Part shown: positions 1-9,138 of the stretch, one piece after another
Numbering within the stretch: position 1 is the first letter of the stretch
How the letters are laid out: the number at the start of each line of letters is the position of its first letter
Source of the DNA: Antarcticibacterium arcticum
GTDB lineage: Bacteria > Bacteroidota > Bacteroidia > Flavobacteriales > Flavobacteriaceae
Length of the DNA: 64,000 nucleotides
Direction of reading: 5' to 3'
Assembly (NCBI RefSeq): GCF_007993795.1
Contig: NZ_CP042476.1
Span: 2,294,001 to 2,358,000 of the forward strand
Position numbers and translations under genes: made by a program
The notes under the pieces: model-generated
Databases searched by the model: none
The model's input: the letters and a program-made list of their open reading frames with translations, nothing else
Told to the model about the DNA's origin: nothing

Positions 1-441
1 ACCCAGTCCGCTTTTGGCAGCCCAGGCCTTGTCCAAAACAGGTGCCGAATCTACAAAAGCCCGGCCCTCAATCTCCCCTATTTCGGTGCGCATATAGTTG
101 AGCAGGTCTTTGAGCTTATCCTTAATTACAAAATGATAATCTGTACCGTAAGCGTATTTGCTCAGCTTAAAGGAATCCTGGCGTTGGAGTTGATGCGGAT
201 AATAATTTAAGAGCAGGGAGATCACACTTTTTGACCCTTCAACCAGTTTTGTGGGATCCAGGCGTTTATCAAAGTGATTTTCCATATAATGCATCTCCCC
301 ATGCATGCCCTTTTTCAGGTAATTTTCCAGGCGGGGCGCTTCGGCTTCAAGGAAACCGGCCTTCGAAATTCCACAGGACATAAAGCCCAGCCGCCTGGCT
401 TCAGCTTTGATAAGTTGGGAATATTTATAAGCCGGGTTCAT
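1..441 (-). CDS. queG: Epoxyqueuosine reductase QueG, 5' part only
   Basis: The gene runs off the left edge; 147 N-terminal residues remain. QueG is the cytosolic cobalamin- and [4Fe-4S]-dependent enzyme that reduces epoxyqueuosine to queuosine in the wobble base of GUN-reading tRNAs. It is recognised from the N-terminal KYSQLIKAEARRLGF, the SVISLLLNYYP strand and VDSAPVLDKAWAAKSGLG at the break, the family's VD-[ST]-APVL-x-[RK]-AWA motif near the active site. The ferredoxin-like cysteines lie outside the window. The ATG at 439-441 gives the usual N-terminus. It is on the same strand as ruvB, a frequent companion in flavobacteria as I recall. The start and family are clear; nothing can be said of the C-terminus. 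Confidence 0.9.
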   Translation of the reverse strand, partial: MNPAYKYSQLIKAEARRLGFMSCGISKAGFLEAEAPRLENYLKKGMHGEMHYMENHFDKRLDPTKLVEGSKSVISLLLNYYPHQLQRQDSFKLSKYAYGTDYHFVIKDKLKDLLNYMRTEIGEIEGRAFVDSAPVLDKAWAAKSGLG

Positions 442-616
442 ATTGTTCTACTTCTGAAAATGCCGTGTCCTGTTTGGAAAATGTTGCGCCCGAAAATACG
501 ATTATTATTGAGGAACATAAAACAAAGCTTTTCAGAAGAAATGGGGAAACTTCCGAAAAAAAAGTTTCGGAAACACTTCATTCGGTACAATGGAGAATTA
601 AAACATGTGCCTCATA

Positions 617-895
617 TTAAGCCTTACCGGTTTCCGGGTTTATCATTGCATGGAGTTCCCTGATGGAATTTGCCGGAAAACCGCCTTTTTTGGCATGTTC
701 TGCTATGGTTTCCTTACTGTCGGCCTTGTAAATGCAAAATATCTTCTCGTCGGTCACATAGCTTTCAAGCCATTCGATCCTTTCCTCTCCCATTTCATCC
801 AGAACGTTGTTGGAAGTTTGAGAAATGTTTTTCAATTCTTCAGCCGAAAGTTGTCCGGCATTTGGGATTTCGCGTTCAATAACATAGGTTTTCAT
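617..895 (-). CDS. DUF4242 family small protein
   Basis: A 92-residue soluble protein beginning MKTYVIEREIPNAGQLSAEE, with the pattern of DUF4242: an N-terminal strand, a helix, then WLESYVTDEKIFCIYKAD and an AEHAKKGGFPANSI segment. The family forms a small ferredoxin-like alpha/beta barrel. One Streptomyces member has been reported to bind nickel, but no specific role can be assigned here. No signal peptide or membrane segment is visible. It stands alone, with 175 bp to queG downstream and 242 bp upstream before the P450 gene; I see no further gene in either spacer. Family assignment is fairly sure, function is unknown. Confidence 0.75.
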   Translation of the reverse strand: MKTYVIEREIPNAGQLSAEELKNISQTSNNVLDEMGEERIEWLESYVTDEKIFCIYKADSKETIAEHAKKGGFPANSIRELHAMINPETGKA

Positions 896-1137
896 AGATG
901 AAATATTTAAAGTGGTTAAATAATTATTATTGCACGACGCTAAGTTGAGAAATGAGGCATATTGAGCATTAAAAATGTTTTGAACTTTAAAATTACGACA
1001 TATATGAAGACAATGTTCAAATAAAAACCCTTATTTACTATTCTGAAGGACAAATACTTACCCGCCAACACCCCAGTGAATTTGAAAGCCTGAAATCCCT
1101 GTGAAAATTCTGAATCTTAAAAAAAGTCCTGCACCAA

Positions 1138-2487
1138 TTATCCATGGCTTTTCATGGTGGAAAACGTCAAAATTGCCTTTTCGGGTTTTAATGTAATAAG
1201 AGGTTTGATTTTTATTGGGATGGAGGGCGCGGTGATCTCAAACCGGTCTACAAGTTCACCAATTGCCAGGATCATTTCATACATCGCAAAATTATTGCCT
1301 ATGCACATACGGGGGCCGGCACCAAAAGGAAAATAGGCAGAGGCATATTTCTTAGGATCTTCAAACCTTTCGGGTTTGAAAACTTCGGGATCATCCCAAA
1401 AATCCTTGTGGCGGTGAATTTCATACATGGAGAACAGGAGACTGGTGCCTTTGGGAATTATCATTCCCTTCCATTCATCCTCTTCAATATTTACCCGGTC
1501 TATGAAATAAGCGGGCGGATATAATCTCATAGATTCCTCTATTGCCATTTTGGTATAAGGACAGGCTGTTATAATTTCCTGAATGGAAACAGAGGTGCTT
1601 TTTGCATAATTTATTTCCTGCGCTATCTTTTGTTGCGCTTCAGGATGCCTTGCCAGTAATTGTGCTGTAAAGGTTAGAGAATTGGAGGTGGTCTCATGCC
1701 CGGCGGTAAAAAGGATAAGGATCTCATCTATGAGCTGCTCTGCCTCCATTGCACTGCCATTATCATATCTAGCGTCCAGCAACATATCCAACAGGTCGTT
1801 TTCCCTTTTCCCCGATTTTTTCCTTCGGTCAACAATTTCACCGAGTAAATCGCGGGCTTCCCGGGTAAGGCCTATGTGCTTTTGTACATTTTTCTTTCGA
1901 AGGAACCAGCTGTTCAAATAGGGTTGCCGCAATTCCTTCACCAGCATTTTTTGAGCTGCCTCGGTAATAAACTGAAGGCGTTTTATTTCCTTTTCCCCCA
2001 CCGCACTGCTGAAGAGGGATTTTACTACCGTTTGAAACGCCAGGTTATTGAAAATTGGAAATATGTCGATGGGCTTTCCGGTTTCAATTTTGTTTAATTC
2101 AGCCTTAATAGCGGCATCAATACTCCCCAGAATAAGCAGTAATTGTTTCTTATGAAAGGCCGGCTGAATTAATTTTCGCTGTTTTTTCCAGTGCTCCCCA
2201 TCTGAAGTAAGCAATCCTTTGCCCAGGTATTTTGCCATATCCCGGGTTTGAATGGTGGTTTTTGTAAAGTTCTTATGGTTTTTTTGAAGGGCATATTGAA
2301 CAAAACCGGGATCGCGGGAAAAGACCACGGGGTCGCCATTTCCAATATTTAGACGGAAGCTATCCCCCAACCGCTCAAAGTTTTCCCGGTGAAAGGACAG
2401 GGGATTTTTTAAGATCCTAAGCGCGTTGGTGTAAAACTTTAATAAGGGAACCGTGGGTATGTGTATCTTCTCCATGATCATGTTCAT
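1138..2487 (-). CDS. Cytochrome P450
   Basis: A 449-residue P450 monooxygenase of usual length. The landmarks are in order: the I-helix AGHETTSNSL oxygen-activation motif, the K-helix EESMRL (ExxR), the PERF segment, and the heme-binding loop FGAGPRMCIG, whose cysteine is the thiolate ligand. No N-terminal membrane anchor is obvious, so the protein is probably soluble and depends on separate redox partners, which are not in this window. The sequence resembles the bacterial CYP102-heme-domain/CYP4-like class, but the substrate cannot be read from it; fatty acids or terpenoids are both possible. It lies 58 bp downstream of ruvB on the same strand and may be read through from it. MEKIHIP, four residues in, is an alternative start. 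Confidence 0.93.
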   Translation of the reverse strand: MNMIMEKIHIPTVPLLKFYTNALRILKNPLSFHRENFERLGDSFRLNIGNGDPVVFSRDPGFVQYALQKNHKNFTKTTIQTRDMAKYLGKGLLTSDGEHWKKQRKLIQPAFHKKQLLLILGSIDAAIKAELNKIETGKPIDIFPIFNNLAFQTVVKSLFSSAVGEKEIKRLQFITEAAQKMLVKELRQPYLNSWFLRKKNVQKHIGLTREARDLLGEIVDRRKKSGKRENDLLDMLLDARYDNGSAMEAEQLIDEILILFTAGHETTSNSLTFTAQLLARHPEAQQKIAQEINYAKSTSVSIQEIITACPYTKMAIEESMRLYPPAYFIDRVNIEEDEWKGMIIPKGTSLLFSMYEIHRHKDFWDDPEVFKPERFEDPKKYASAYFPFGAGPRMCIGNNFAMYEMILAIGELVDRFEITAPSIPIKIKPLITLKPEKAILTFSTMKSHG

Positions 2488-2545
2488 TTACATGCCCAAA
2501 TTTTAAGCTGGGCAGGCATAAGGAAAATATGTGATTTTCCTGAAA

Positions 2546-3574
2546 TTAAAAGAGGCCTCCCTGATTATTCCCTTTTATTCTTCCCAGGTGCCGGTAAGCA
2601 AGCTCGGTCACTTCCCGCCCACGGGGGGTGCGATAAATAAATCCCTGCTGGATCAAAAAGGGTTCATACACCTCCTCAATAGTTTCGGCATTTTCACTAA
2701 CAGCAGTGGCCAGGGTAGACAAGCCTACAGGACCTCCCTTAAATTTATCTATAATAGTTGTAAGGATCTTATTGTCCATTTCATCCAGGCCATGTGCATC
2801 CACATTCAGGGCTTTAAGGCTGTAACGGGCAATTTCCATGTCAATATTTCCAGTACCTTTTATTTGTGCAAAATCGCGTACGCGGCGTAGCAGCGCATTT
2901 GCAATACGCGGTGTTCCCCTGCTCCTCCCGGCAATTTCAATGGCTGCATCAAGGGAGATAGGAACTTTTAAGATCTCCGCACTCCTTTCAATGATGCCTG
3001 AAAGAAGTTCTGTGGTGTAATACTGCAACCTGCTAGAGATCCCAAAACGGGCCCTCATAGGCGCAGTAAGCAATCCCGAACGGGTGGTGGCACCTATCAG
3101 GGTAAAGGGGTTTAGATTGATCTGGACGGTACGGGCATTGGGCCCTGACTCGATCATAATATCGATCTTGTAATCCTCCATAGCCGAATAAAGATATTCC
3201 TCTACAATAGGACTCAAACGGTGAATTTCATCAATAAACAGCACATCCCGCTCTTCAAGGTTGGTAAGCAATCCCGCCAGGTCCCCGGGTTTGTCAATCA
3301 CGGGCCCGGAGGTAACTTTAATTCCCACCTGTAACTCATTGGCAAGAATATGGGCAAGGGTGGTTTTCCCCAGTCCCGGAGGACCGTGAAACAAGGTATG
3401 ATCCAGGGCCTCACCTCTAAGGTTGGCCGCTTTAACAAAAACCTTGAGATTTTCCAGCACCTGGTCCTGTCCTGCAAAATCATCAAAGGAAAGGGGGCGC
3501 AAGGCTCTTTCTATATCCAGTTCTTCTGAAGAAAAATTCTCACCGGTGGGATCCAGGTTATCGTTCATATACAA
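2546..3574 (-). CDS. ruvB: Holliday junction branch migration helicase RuvB
   Basis: A 342-residue AAA+ ATPase that drives branch migration of Holliday junctions together with RuvA and hands them to RuvC. Visible motifs are Walker A GPPGLGKTTL, Walker B LFIDEIHRL, sensor 1 GATTRSG, the arginine-finger region PMRARFGI, and the C-terminal winged-helix GFIYRTPRGREVTELAYRHL. The length is normal for the family. ruvA and ruvC are not nearby, as is usual in Bacteroidota. The gene follows the oxidase operon on the same strand but is separated from it by 426 bp of repeats and a terminator, so it probably has its own promoter. Confidence 0.97.
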   Translation of the reverse strand: MYMNDNLDPTGENFSSEELDIERALRPLSFDDFAGQDQVLENLKVFVKAANLRGEALDHTLFHGPPGLGKTTLAHILANELQVGIKVTSGPVIDKPGDLAGLLTNLEERDVLFIDEIHRLSPIVEEYLYSAMEDYKIDIMIESGPNARTVQINLNPFTLIGATTRSGLLTAPMRARFGISSRLQYYTTELLSGIIERSAEILKVPISLDAAIEIAGRSRGTPRIANALLRRVRDFAQIKGTGNIDMEIARYSLKALNVDAHGLDEMDNKILTTIIDKFKGGPVGLSTLATAVSENAETIEEVYEPFLIQQGFIYRTPRGREVTELAYRHLGRIKGNNQGGLF

Positions 3575-3659
3575 TTTCAGCTAAATAATAAGGCGGTCTT
3601 TGAACAGCCCTTCAGCAAAGATAAAGAAAAGGAAGTAAGGTTTAAGGAAAGGGAGGAGA

Positions 3660-3948
3660 ATCCCTATTCTGGGATTAAGAATCTAGAGTCTAGAGTCTAG
3701 ACTCTAGACCTTTTTTTCCGATTGCCTGATTGCCGGCAGGAATATTATTTAGGCGGGAATTAACACAAGAAATGCCCGCACCCATTTTCCATATGCTGTA
3801 CCTAAAGGCACAGGGATGAATATTCTGGATATTTTTCTACCGATAGGTTGTCCCTACGGGACAATATTTTAGATTCTGGATTCAAGAGTCTGGAGTCTGG
3901 ACTCCTACCTCAAGATTTCAGGTTCCAGGTTCCAGGTTCCAGGTTCCA
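3660..3948. repeat. Intergenic repeat cluster between oxidase subunit I gene and ruvB
   Basis: This spacer of 426 bp has no credible gene. It holds a self-complementary block at about 3688-3710 made of repeated TCTAGA/GTCTAGA units, followed by a T run; a REP-like hairpin TTGTCCC-TAC-GGGACAA at about 3848-3864; a degenerate second copy of the first motif at about 3884-3906 (GAGTCTGGAGTCTGGACTC); and four tandem copies of the 7-mer AGGTTCC at 3920-3947. Such motifs look like multi-copy intergenic repeats of the genome, but their copy number cannot be judged from one window. Confidence 0.65.
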
Positions 3949-3949
3949 T

Positions 3950-3983
3950 AAAAAAAGCCTCTTCGATTGAAAAGGCTTTTTTT
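3950..3983. terminator. Bidirectional intrinsic terminator after the act-cox operon
   Basis: The stem AAGCCTcTTC / GAAaAGGCTT with a short loop is flanked by A and T runs on both sides, so it can work on either strand. It lies 17 bp beyond the stop codon of the oxidase subunit I gene and most likely ends the long minus-strand respiratory transcript. Confidence 0.85.
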
Positions 3984-4000
3984 ATAATTAATGATTTCTT

Positions 4001-5830
4001 CTAATGGTTGAGTTCTTCCTCACCTTCCTGAAGTGGTACGTTCTGAGGGACGAAATCCTGTCCTGCAATAACATATTCTCCATTCTCATTGGTCTTGCTA
4101 TAGTCATAGGACCAACGGTATACGTGTGGAATTGCACCCGGCCAGTTTCCATGAATATGTTCAACCGGAGTTGTCCATTCAAGCGTATTGGAGTTCCATG
4201 GGTTTTGAACAGCACGTTTTCCAAAGAACATAGAGCTAAAGAAATTGTAAAGGAATACCACCTGTACCGCTGCCGTTATCAAGGCAAAAATGGTGATCAA
4301 TACGTTCACATCTGCAAGGTCATCAAAATACGGGAACGAGGTGTTGTTATAGTAACGTCTTGGTAATCCTGCCATTCCAATAAAATGCATTGGGAAGAAA
4401 ACCCCGTAAGCACCAATCGAAGTGATCCAGAAATGGATATACCCAAGATTCTTGTTCATCATACGGCCCCACATCTTTGGGAACCAGTGGTAAACCCCTG
4501 CCAACAAACCGTAAAGGGCAGAAATACCCATTACAAGGTGGAAGTGGGCAATTACAAAGTAAGTATCGTGTACATTGATATCAAGGGTTGAATCTCCCAG
4601 GATGATCCCGGTAAGTCCTCCGGTAATAAAAGTAGATACGAAACCAATAGAGAAAAGCATCGCAGGATTCATTTGCAAATTCCCTTTCCAGAGCGTGGTG
4701 ATCCAGTTAAAAGCTTTTACTGCAGATGGGATTGCGATCAATAAAGTTGTAAAGGTAAATACCGATCCAAGGAACGGGTTCATCCCCGATACAAACATAT
4801 GGTGTCCCCAAACAATGGTGGAAAGGAAGGCGATCGCAAGAATAGAGGCAACCATCGCACGGTACCCAAAAATAGGTTTACGGGCATTGGTAGCCAGGAT
4901 CTCTGAAACGATCCCCATGGCAGGAAGAATTACAATATAAACTTCCGGGTGGCCAAGGAACCAGAAAAGGTGTTCAAACAATACCGGTGAACCTCCCTGA
5001 TGCGCCAAAACTTCTCCTTTTAGATAAATATCACTTAAGAAGAAAGAAGTACCAAAACTCCTGTCCATTATAAGCATTAATGCTGCTGAAAGTAATACCG
5101 GGAATGAAACCACCCCGATAATAGCTGTAACAAAGAAGGCCCAGATAGTAAGCGGAAGCCTTGTCATAGACATACCCTGGGTTCTAAGGTTAATAGTGGT
5201 AACTATATAGTTAAGCGACCCCATAAGGGAAGAGGCGATAAAAATTGCCATGGAAACCAGCCAAAGCGTCATTCCCATTCCCGAACCTCCTATAGCCTCA
5301 GGCAAAGCACTTAAGGGAGGATAGATGGTCCATCCTGCCGATGCAGGCCCCGCTTCCACAAATAAAGAGCTCAACATTATAATACTGGAAAGGAAAAACA
5401 ACCAGTAAGAGATCATATTCAAAAATCCTGATGCCATATCCCTTGCACCAATTTGAAGGGGAATAAGAAGGTTACTAAAGGTACCACTCAAACCTGCGGT
5501 TAAAACGAAGAATACCATGATAGTACCGTGAATGGTTACCAGGGCAAGATATATCTCCGGAGTCATAACACCATCTGGCGCCCATTTTCCAAGAAGCGTT
5601 TCAAACAACCAGAAGGATTCCCCCGGCCAGGCAAGCTGCATCCTGAATAAAACCGACATCATAATACCTACCACACCCATCAGGATACCGGTTATAAGAT
5701 ATTGCTTGGCAATCATCTTATGATCTGTACTGAAGATGTATTTTGTTATGAAAGTCTCCTTATGGTGATGCCCGTGATCATCATGTGCATCATGTGAGTG
5801 ATCTATTGCTGTGTGTCCTACTGCTGACAT
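4001..5830 (-). CDS. ctaD: Cytochrome c oxidase subunit I (aa3 type)
   Basis: The catalytic subunit of the proton-pumping heme-copper oxidase that reduces O2 to water in the inner membrane; 609 residues with about 12 membrane helices. Heme a and heme a3/CuB ligands are visible: TIHGTIMVFF (helix II His), WFLGHPEVYIVILP (CuB His, cross-linked Tyr, and the A1-type Glu of the D channel), WGHHMFVSG (two CuB His) and HDTYFVIAHFHLVMG (heme His pair). The His-rich N-terminus (HSHDAHDDHGHHHKE) is unusual in sequence but common among flavobacterial subunits as I recall. It is the last gene of actABCDEF-subunit II-subunit I, 23 bp after subunit II, consistent with a complex III-oxidase supercomplex. 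Subunits III and IV are not in the window. Confidence 0.97.
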   Translation of the reverse strand: MSAVGHTAIDHSHDAHDDHGHHHKETFITKYIFSTDHKMIAKQYLITGILMGVVGIMMSVLFRMQLAWPGESFWLFETLLGKWAPDGVMTPEIYLALVTIHGTIMVFFVLTAGLSGTFSNLLIPLQIGARDMASGFLNMISYWLFFLSSIIMLSSLFVEAGPASAGWTIYPPLSALPEAIGGSGMGMTLWLVSMAIFIASSLMGSLNYIVTTINLRTQGMSMTRLPLTIWAFFVTAIIGVVSFPVLLSAALMLIMDRSFGTSFFLSDIYLKGEVLAHQGGSPVLFEHLFWFLGHPEVYIVILPAMGIVSEILATNARKPIFGYRAMVASILAIAFLSTIVWGHHMFVSGMNPFLGSVFTFTTLLIAIPSAVKAFNWITTLWKGNLQMNPAMLFSIGFVSTFITGGLTGIILGDSTLDINVHDTYFVIAHFHLVMGISALYGLLAGVYHWFPKMWGRMMNKNLGYIHFWITSIGAYGVFFPMHFIGMAGLPRRYYNNTSFPYFDDLADVNVLITIFALITAAVQVVFLYNFFSSMFFGKRAVQNPWNSNTLEWTTPVEHIHGNWPGAIPHVYRWSYDYSKTNENGEYVIAGQDFVPQNVPLQEGEEELNH

Positions 5831-5853
5831 ATTTTTAAAGCTTTATCTTAAAA

Positions 5854-6981
5854 TTAATTTTGAACCTGAGCCACAACCTCTGTTTCCTGAACTTCCTGGG
5901 TTTGTGCAGGAGCCTGCTCCTGTTGTGATTCCATCATTGCACCAAAAGTTCTTTGTCCTGCGATCCAGGAATTGAACTCTTCTTCACTCTCTACCACTAT
6001 CTTCATTTGCATGTTGTAATGTGCTATACCACAAATCTTGTTACACAACAAATAGTAGTCAAATTCATCATAATCGGCCATATCGCCTTCTCCCGCATCG
6101 CTGCGTTCTTTTCTTATTTCCTTTATACGACCCATTTTTTCAGTCATATACTCAGTTTTCCTTATTTCTTCAGTAGTTACGGTGGGAGTAAAAGAAAACT
6201 GTGTTGTCATCCCGGGAACAACGTTCATTTGCGCCCTGAAATGTGGGAAATAAGCCGAGTGTAATACATCCTGTGACCTGAACTTGAAGATCACGGGACG
6301 GTTAACCGGCAAGTGAAGCTCAGTAGTGATCTTGTCATCTTCCCCATAAGAATCACTTACATCAAGACCTATAGTATTTGCATCCTGAATAAATCTAACG
6401 TTTGCTTTTCCAAGGGTATTATCTTCACCGGCATACCTGGCTTCCCAGCTAAACTGTTTTGCATAGATCTCGATCACCAAAGGATCACCGTTTTCTTCAT
6501 CAATATTCATGATGCTGGACCAGGTAAAAAGACCATAAATGATCAATCCTGCAAGTACGATCACGGGAATGATAGTCCAGATGAATTCAAGTTTATCATT
6601 ATCGGCAAAGAACAATGCCTTTTGACCTTTTCTACCTTTATACTTATAGGAGAAATAATGAAGTAATCCCTGGGTAATTATTTGCACAAACATAATAACC
6701 GCCATGGAGATAAGCAGCAATGTATCATATTCACTTCCGTGTTCTGAGGAAGCCGCAGGTAATGCCCTGTTGGTATACGCCCAGAAATTGTAAAACATAA
6801 AGATATAGAAGGCGATCCCGAAAGCCAGCATCAGGTTTCCCTGCATCCTGTTATCCCTGTCATTTGCCACTCCCGAAGAATCTATAGAACCCGCATCCCT
6901 GGATAACTGGAAGATCTTTGTCAATTGCCAGATGGTTATCGCAAAGAGGGCTACTACTATAATGATTAAAAATACTGTCAT
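5854..6981 (-). CDS. ctaC: Cytochrome c oxidase subunit II
   Basis: A 375-residue subunit carrying the CuA centre that receives electrons from cytochrome c or directly from ActE/ActA. There is one N-terminal hydrophobic segment and then two helices around residues 45-65 and 85-110, and a periplasmic cupredoxin domain. CuA ligands are visible as DVLHSAYFPHFRAQMNVVPG (His) and CNKICGIAHYNM (two Cys, His, Met). A lysine occupies the place where many subunits have Glu between the cysteines. The C-terminal 30 residues are a Gln/Glu-rich tail (EQAPAQTQEVQETEVV) and no heme c is fused. It lies between actF and subunit I in the same operon. Confidence 0.96.
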   Translation of the reverse strand: MTVFLIIIVVALFAITIWQLTKIFQLSRDAGSIDSSGVANDRDNRMQGNLMLAFGIAFYIFMFYNFWAYTNRALPAASSEHGSEYDTLLLISMAVIMFVQIITQGLLHYFSYKYKGRKGQKALFFADNDKLEFIWTIIPVIVLAGLIIYGLFTWSSIMNIDEENGDPLVIEIYAKQFSWEARYAGEDNTLGKANVRFIQDANTIGLDVSDSYGEDDKITTELHLPVNRPVIFKFRSQDVLHSAYFPHFRAQMNVVPGMTTQFSFTPTVTTEEIRKTEYMTEKMGRIKEIRKERSDAGEGDMADYDEFDYYLLCNKICGIAHYNMQMKIVVESEEEFNSWIAGQRTFGAMMESQQEQAPAQTQEVQETEVVAQVQN

Positions 6982-7012
6982 TTTTAAATATCTATTTTAA
7001 ACAATCTTTTTA

Positions 7013-8419
7013 TTAATAATGAAAATGTTCACTTTCCTTTAAAAATGGATTCCTTTTTACCAAAAGAGGGGATTTGGTAAGAGAACTGAAAACCACAAAA
7101 ATAAACAATCCTGTGAAGAAAAGTAAGGCGCTTATTTCCGGGAGTCCAATGAACCAGGATTCTCCAACAGTTGCCGGCATTACCATCACATAAATATCAA
7201 TATAGTGGCCAAACAGGATCACCAGACCTGTCATTACAACAAACCAGTTTACACGTTTAAAATCACTGTTCATTAATAACAGCACCGGAAAAAGGAAATT
7301 CAACACTACCATTCCAAAGAAAAGAATTCCATAATCTTCAATTCTTGTTACAAAATAGGTTACTTCTTCGGGAATGTTGGAATACCATATTAGCATGAAT
7401 TGGGAGAACCAAAGATATGTCCAAAAAATACTTATCCCGAACATAAATTTTGCCAAATCGTGTATATGACTATCGTTTACAAAAGGTAAATATCCCCTTG
7501 ATTTAAGGTAAATGGACACCAACGCGATCATAGTGATCCCTGAAACGAACATACTTGCAAATACATACCATCCAAATAAGGTACTAAACCAGTGGGGGTC
7601 AAGGCTCATAATCCAGTCCCAGGACATCATAGATTCTGTTACTATAAAGAAAACAAGAAATCCAGCTGCAAGTTTAAAGTTCTTTTTGAAATAATAAAGA
7701 TCATTTGGTTCAGCCTCATCCAGCCTGTGAGAATTCTTCACAAGGAAATGCCTGAAAATTGCCCAACCTGCTATATAAATTGCAGCCCGTATTAAAAAGA
7801 AAGGAACATTTAAAAAGCCGCTTTTGTTTCTAATGATGGCATCATTTTCAACAACTTCGGGGTCCATCCAAATGAACAGGTGGTTTAAATGAAGACCAGA
7901 TAATACAAGCAATACGAATACAATAATACCTCCGGGTAACAAATAAGAAGTAATACCTTCCATCACACGAAATAATACCGGAGACCATCCTGCCTGCGCC
8001 GCGTATTGAATTGCGTAAAATACCAATACACCCAACGGGATCATAAAGAAGAAGAATGCGGCTACATAAAGGGCAGCCCATGGCTTGTTTTGTAACTGGT
8101 GCAGCAAATGCTCGTAATGTTCATTTTCGTGATCTTCTGCATCTGTCCCCAATTCTGTACGGTGCTCATCTGTACGCTCAGTTTGGATCTCATGTTCAGA
8201 AGGAACAAACTCCATTCCTGAATCCGGATCTTCGGCAAGATCGCTTTTAAGCTGTTCAGCAGGGGTATGGGTTTCTCCATGGCCATCCTGAGAAGCTACC
8301 ATTTCTTTAACCTCTTCTATAGTAGAAGGGGCGACTATAAATCCTATGGCTAATCCTATAAGACCCACCGCCATAAGGATAATAGAAAATAATTTTAATT
8401 TACTGGATAGCGTGTACAT
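7013..8419 (-). CDS. actF: Alternative complex III subunit ActF (quinol:cytochrome c oxidoreductase)
   Basis: A 468-residue integral membrane subunit of alternative complex III, the quinol:cytochrome c oxidoreductase that replaces cytochrome bc1. About ten membrane helices follow an N-terminal helix (residues 10-30) and a hydrophilic acidic stretch (about 35-105) rich in Glu, His and Asp. WSPVLFRVMEGITSYLLPGG and the paired helices around MSWDWIMSLDPHWFSTLFGWY are typical of ActF, a relative of ActC/NrfD lacking its own cofactors. It is followed by oxidase subunit II after 31 bp. Confidence 0.92.
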   Translation of the reverse strand: MYTLSSKLKLFSIILMAVGLIGLAIGFIVAPSTIEEVKEMVASQDGHGETHTPAEQLKSDLAEDPDSGMEFVPSEHEIQTERTDEHRTELGTDAEDHENEHYEHLLHQLQNKPWAALYVAAFFFFMIPLGVLVFYAIQYAAQAGWSPVLFRVMEGITSYLLPGGIIVFVLLVLSGLHLNHLFIWMDPEVVENDAIIRNKSGFLNVPFFLIRAAIYIAGWAIFRHFLVKNSHRLDEAEPNDLYYFKKNFKLAAGFLVFFIVTESMMSWDWIMSLDPHWFSTLFGWYVFASMFVSGITMIALVSIYLKSRGYLPFVNDSHIHDLAKFMFGISIFWTYLWFSQFMLIWYSNIPEEVTYFVTRIEDYGILFFGMVVLNFLFPVLLLMNSDFKRVNWFVVMTGLVILFGHYIDIYVMVMPATVGESWFIGLPEISALLFFTGLFIFVVFSSLTKSPLLVKRNPFLKESEHFHY

Positions 8420-8440
8420 ATTTAATATATCTAAATGCTG

Positions 8441-9133
8441 TTATTCTTCGTTTTGATTTTCCTGCGCTTCGTCTGTTGAAGTTTCATCACCAGGTACCAT
8501 ATCTCCCTCGGCATTTACGGCCGGGATAAGATTTTGGGCGTTTTGCAAAGTATCAGCTTCAAAGGCTCTTTCAGGATTTCCCTGCAGGTCACTTTTAAGT
8601 TTCATTACATAATGATCTATAAGCCATCTTTCTTCAGTAGAAGTTTGAGAAGCATAGGACCCCATTGCGTTCAACCCGTAATACATTACGTGATAAACAC
8701 TCCCTTCAGTAATATCTCGTCCAGCATCATCATAACTAGGAATACCAAGGATCTTTTCACGCTGTACCAATGTACCCTGTCCATCTCCTTTATCACCATG
8801 ACAGGTAGCACAATATATAGTATAAAGCGCCTTTCCTGCTGCCAGGTTTTTCTCTGTATACGGCAACGGATTTGTTAACTGTGCCTTCGCAGCCTGGGAG
8901 CCTTCAGGATTGTTTTCATATTCATAAGGCTTCCATCCTCTTGGAACTGTTCCTTCCACAGGTAGTCTTGCCGACTGGCCACCGGGAAAAATTTCGTATT
9001 CGCCATAAGGCTCATAAGGAACCGGCTCATACATATCGGGAAAATACTGATAGTTGGGACGGGAATCATTGAAACAGGAAACCATTGTCAATGCCAACAG
9101 AACCAGTATATATTTATTAAATAAACTTTTCAT
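8441..9133 (-). CDS. actE: Alternative complex III monoheme cytochrome c subunit ActE
   Basis: A 230-residue periplasmic lipoprotein: signal peptide with lipobox ending LTMVSC, then a Tyr/Pro-rich linker (NYQYFPDMYEPVPYEPYG) and a class I cytochrome c domain with the single heme motif CATCHG near residue 117 and a downstream Met ligand region (YGLNAMGSYASQ). The acidic tail after residue 200 lacks structure. ActE passes electrons from the multiheme ActA to the oxidase. Its place between actD and actF is the canonical order. Confidence 0.93.
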   Translation of the reverse strand: MKSLFNKYILVLLALTMVSCFNDSRPNYQYFPDMYEPVPYEPYGEYEIFPGGQSARLPVEGTVPRGWKPYEYENNPEGSQAAKAQLTNPLPYTEKNLAAGKALYTIYCATCHGDKGDGQGTLVQREKILGIPSYDDAGRDITEGSVYHVMYYGLNAMGSYASQTSTEERWLIDHYVMKLKSDLQGNPERAFEADTLQNAQNLIPAVNAEGDMVPGDETSTDEAQENQNEE

Positions 9134-9138
9134 CGGGT

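Noticed and set aside
274..663. A 129-codon plus-strand frame at the left edge
   Set aside because: It overlaps queG and the DUF4242 gene antisense and has no family signature.
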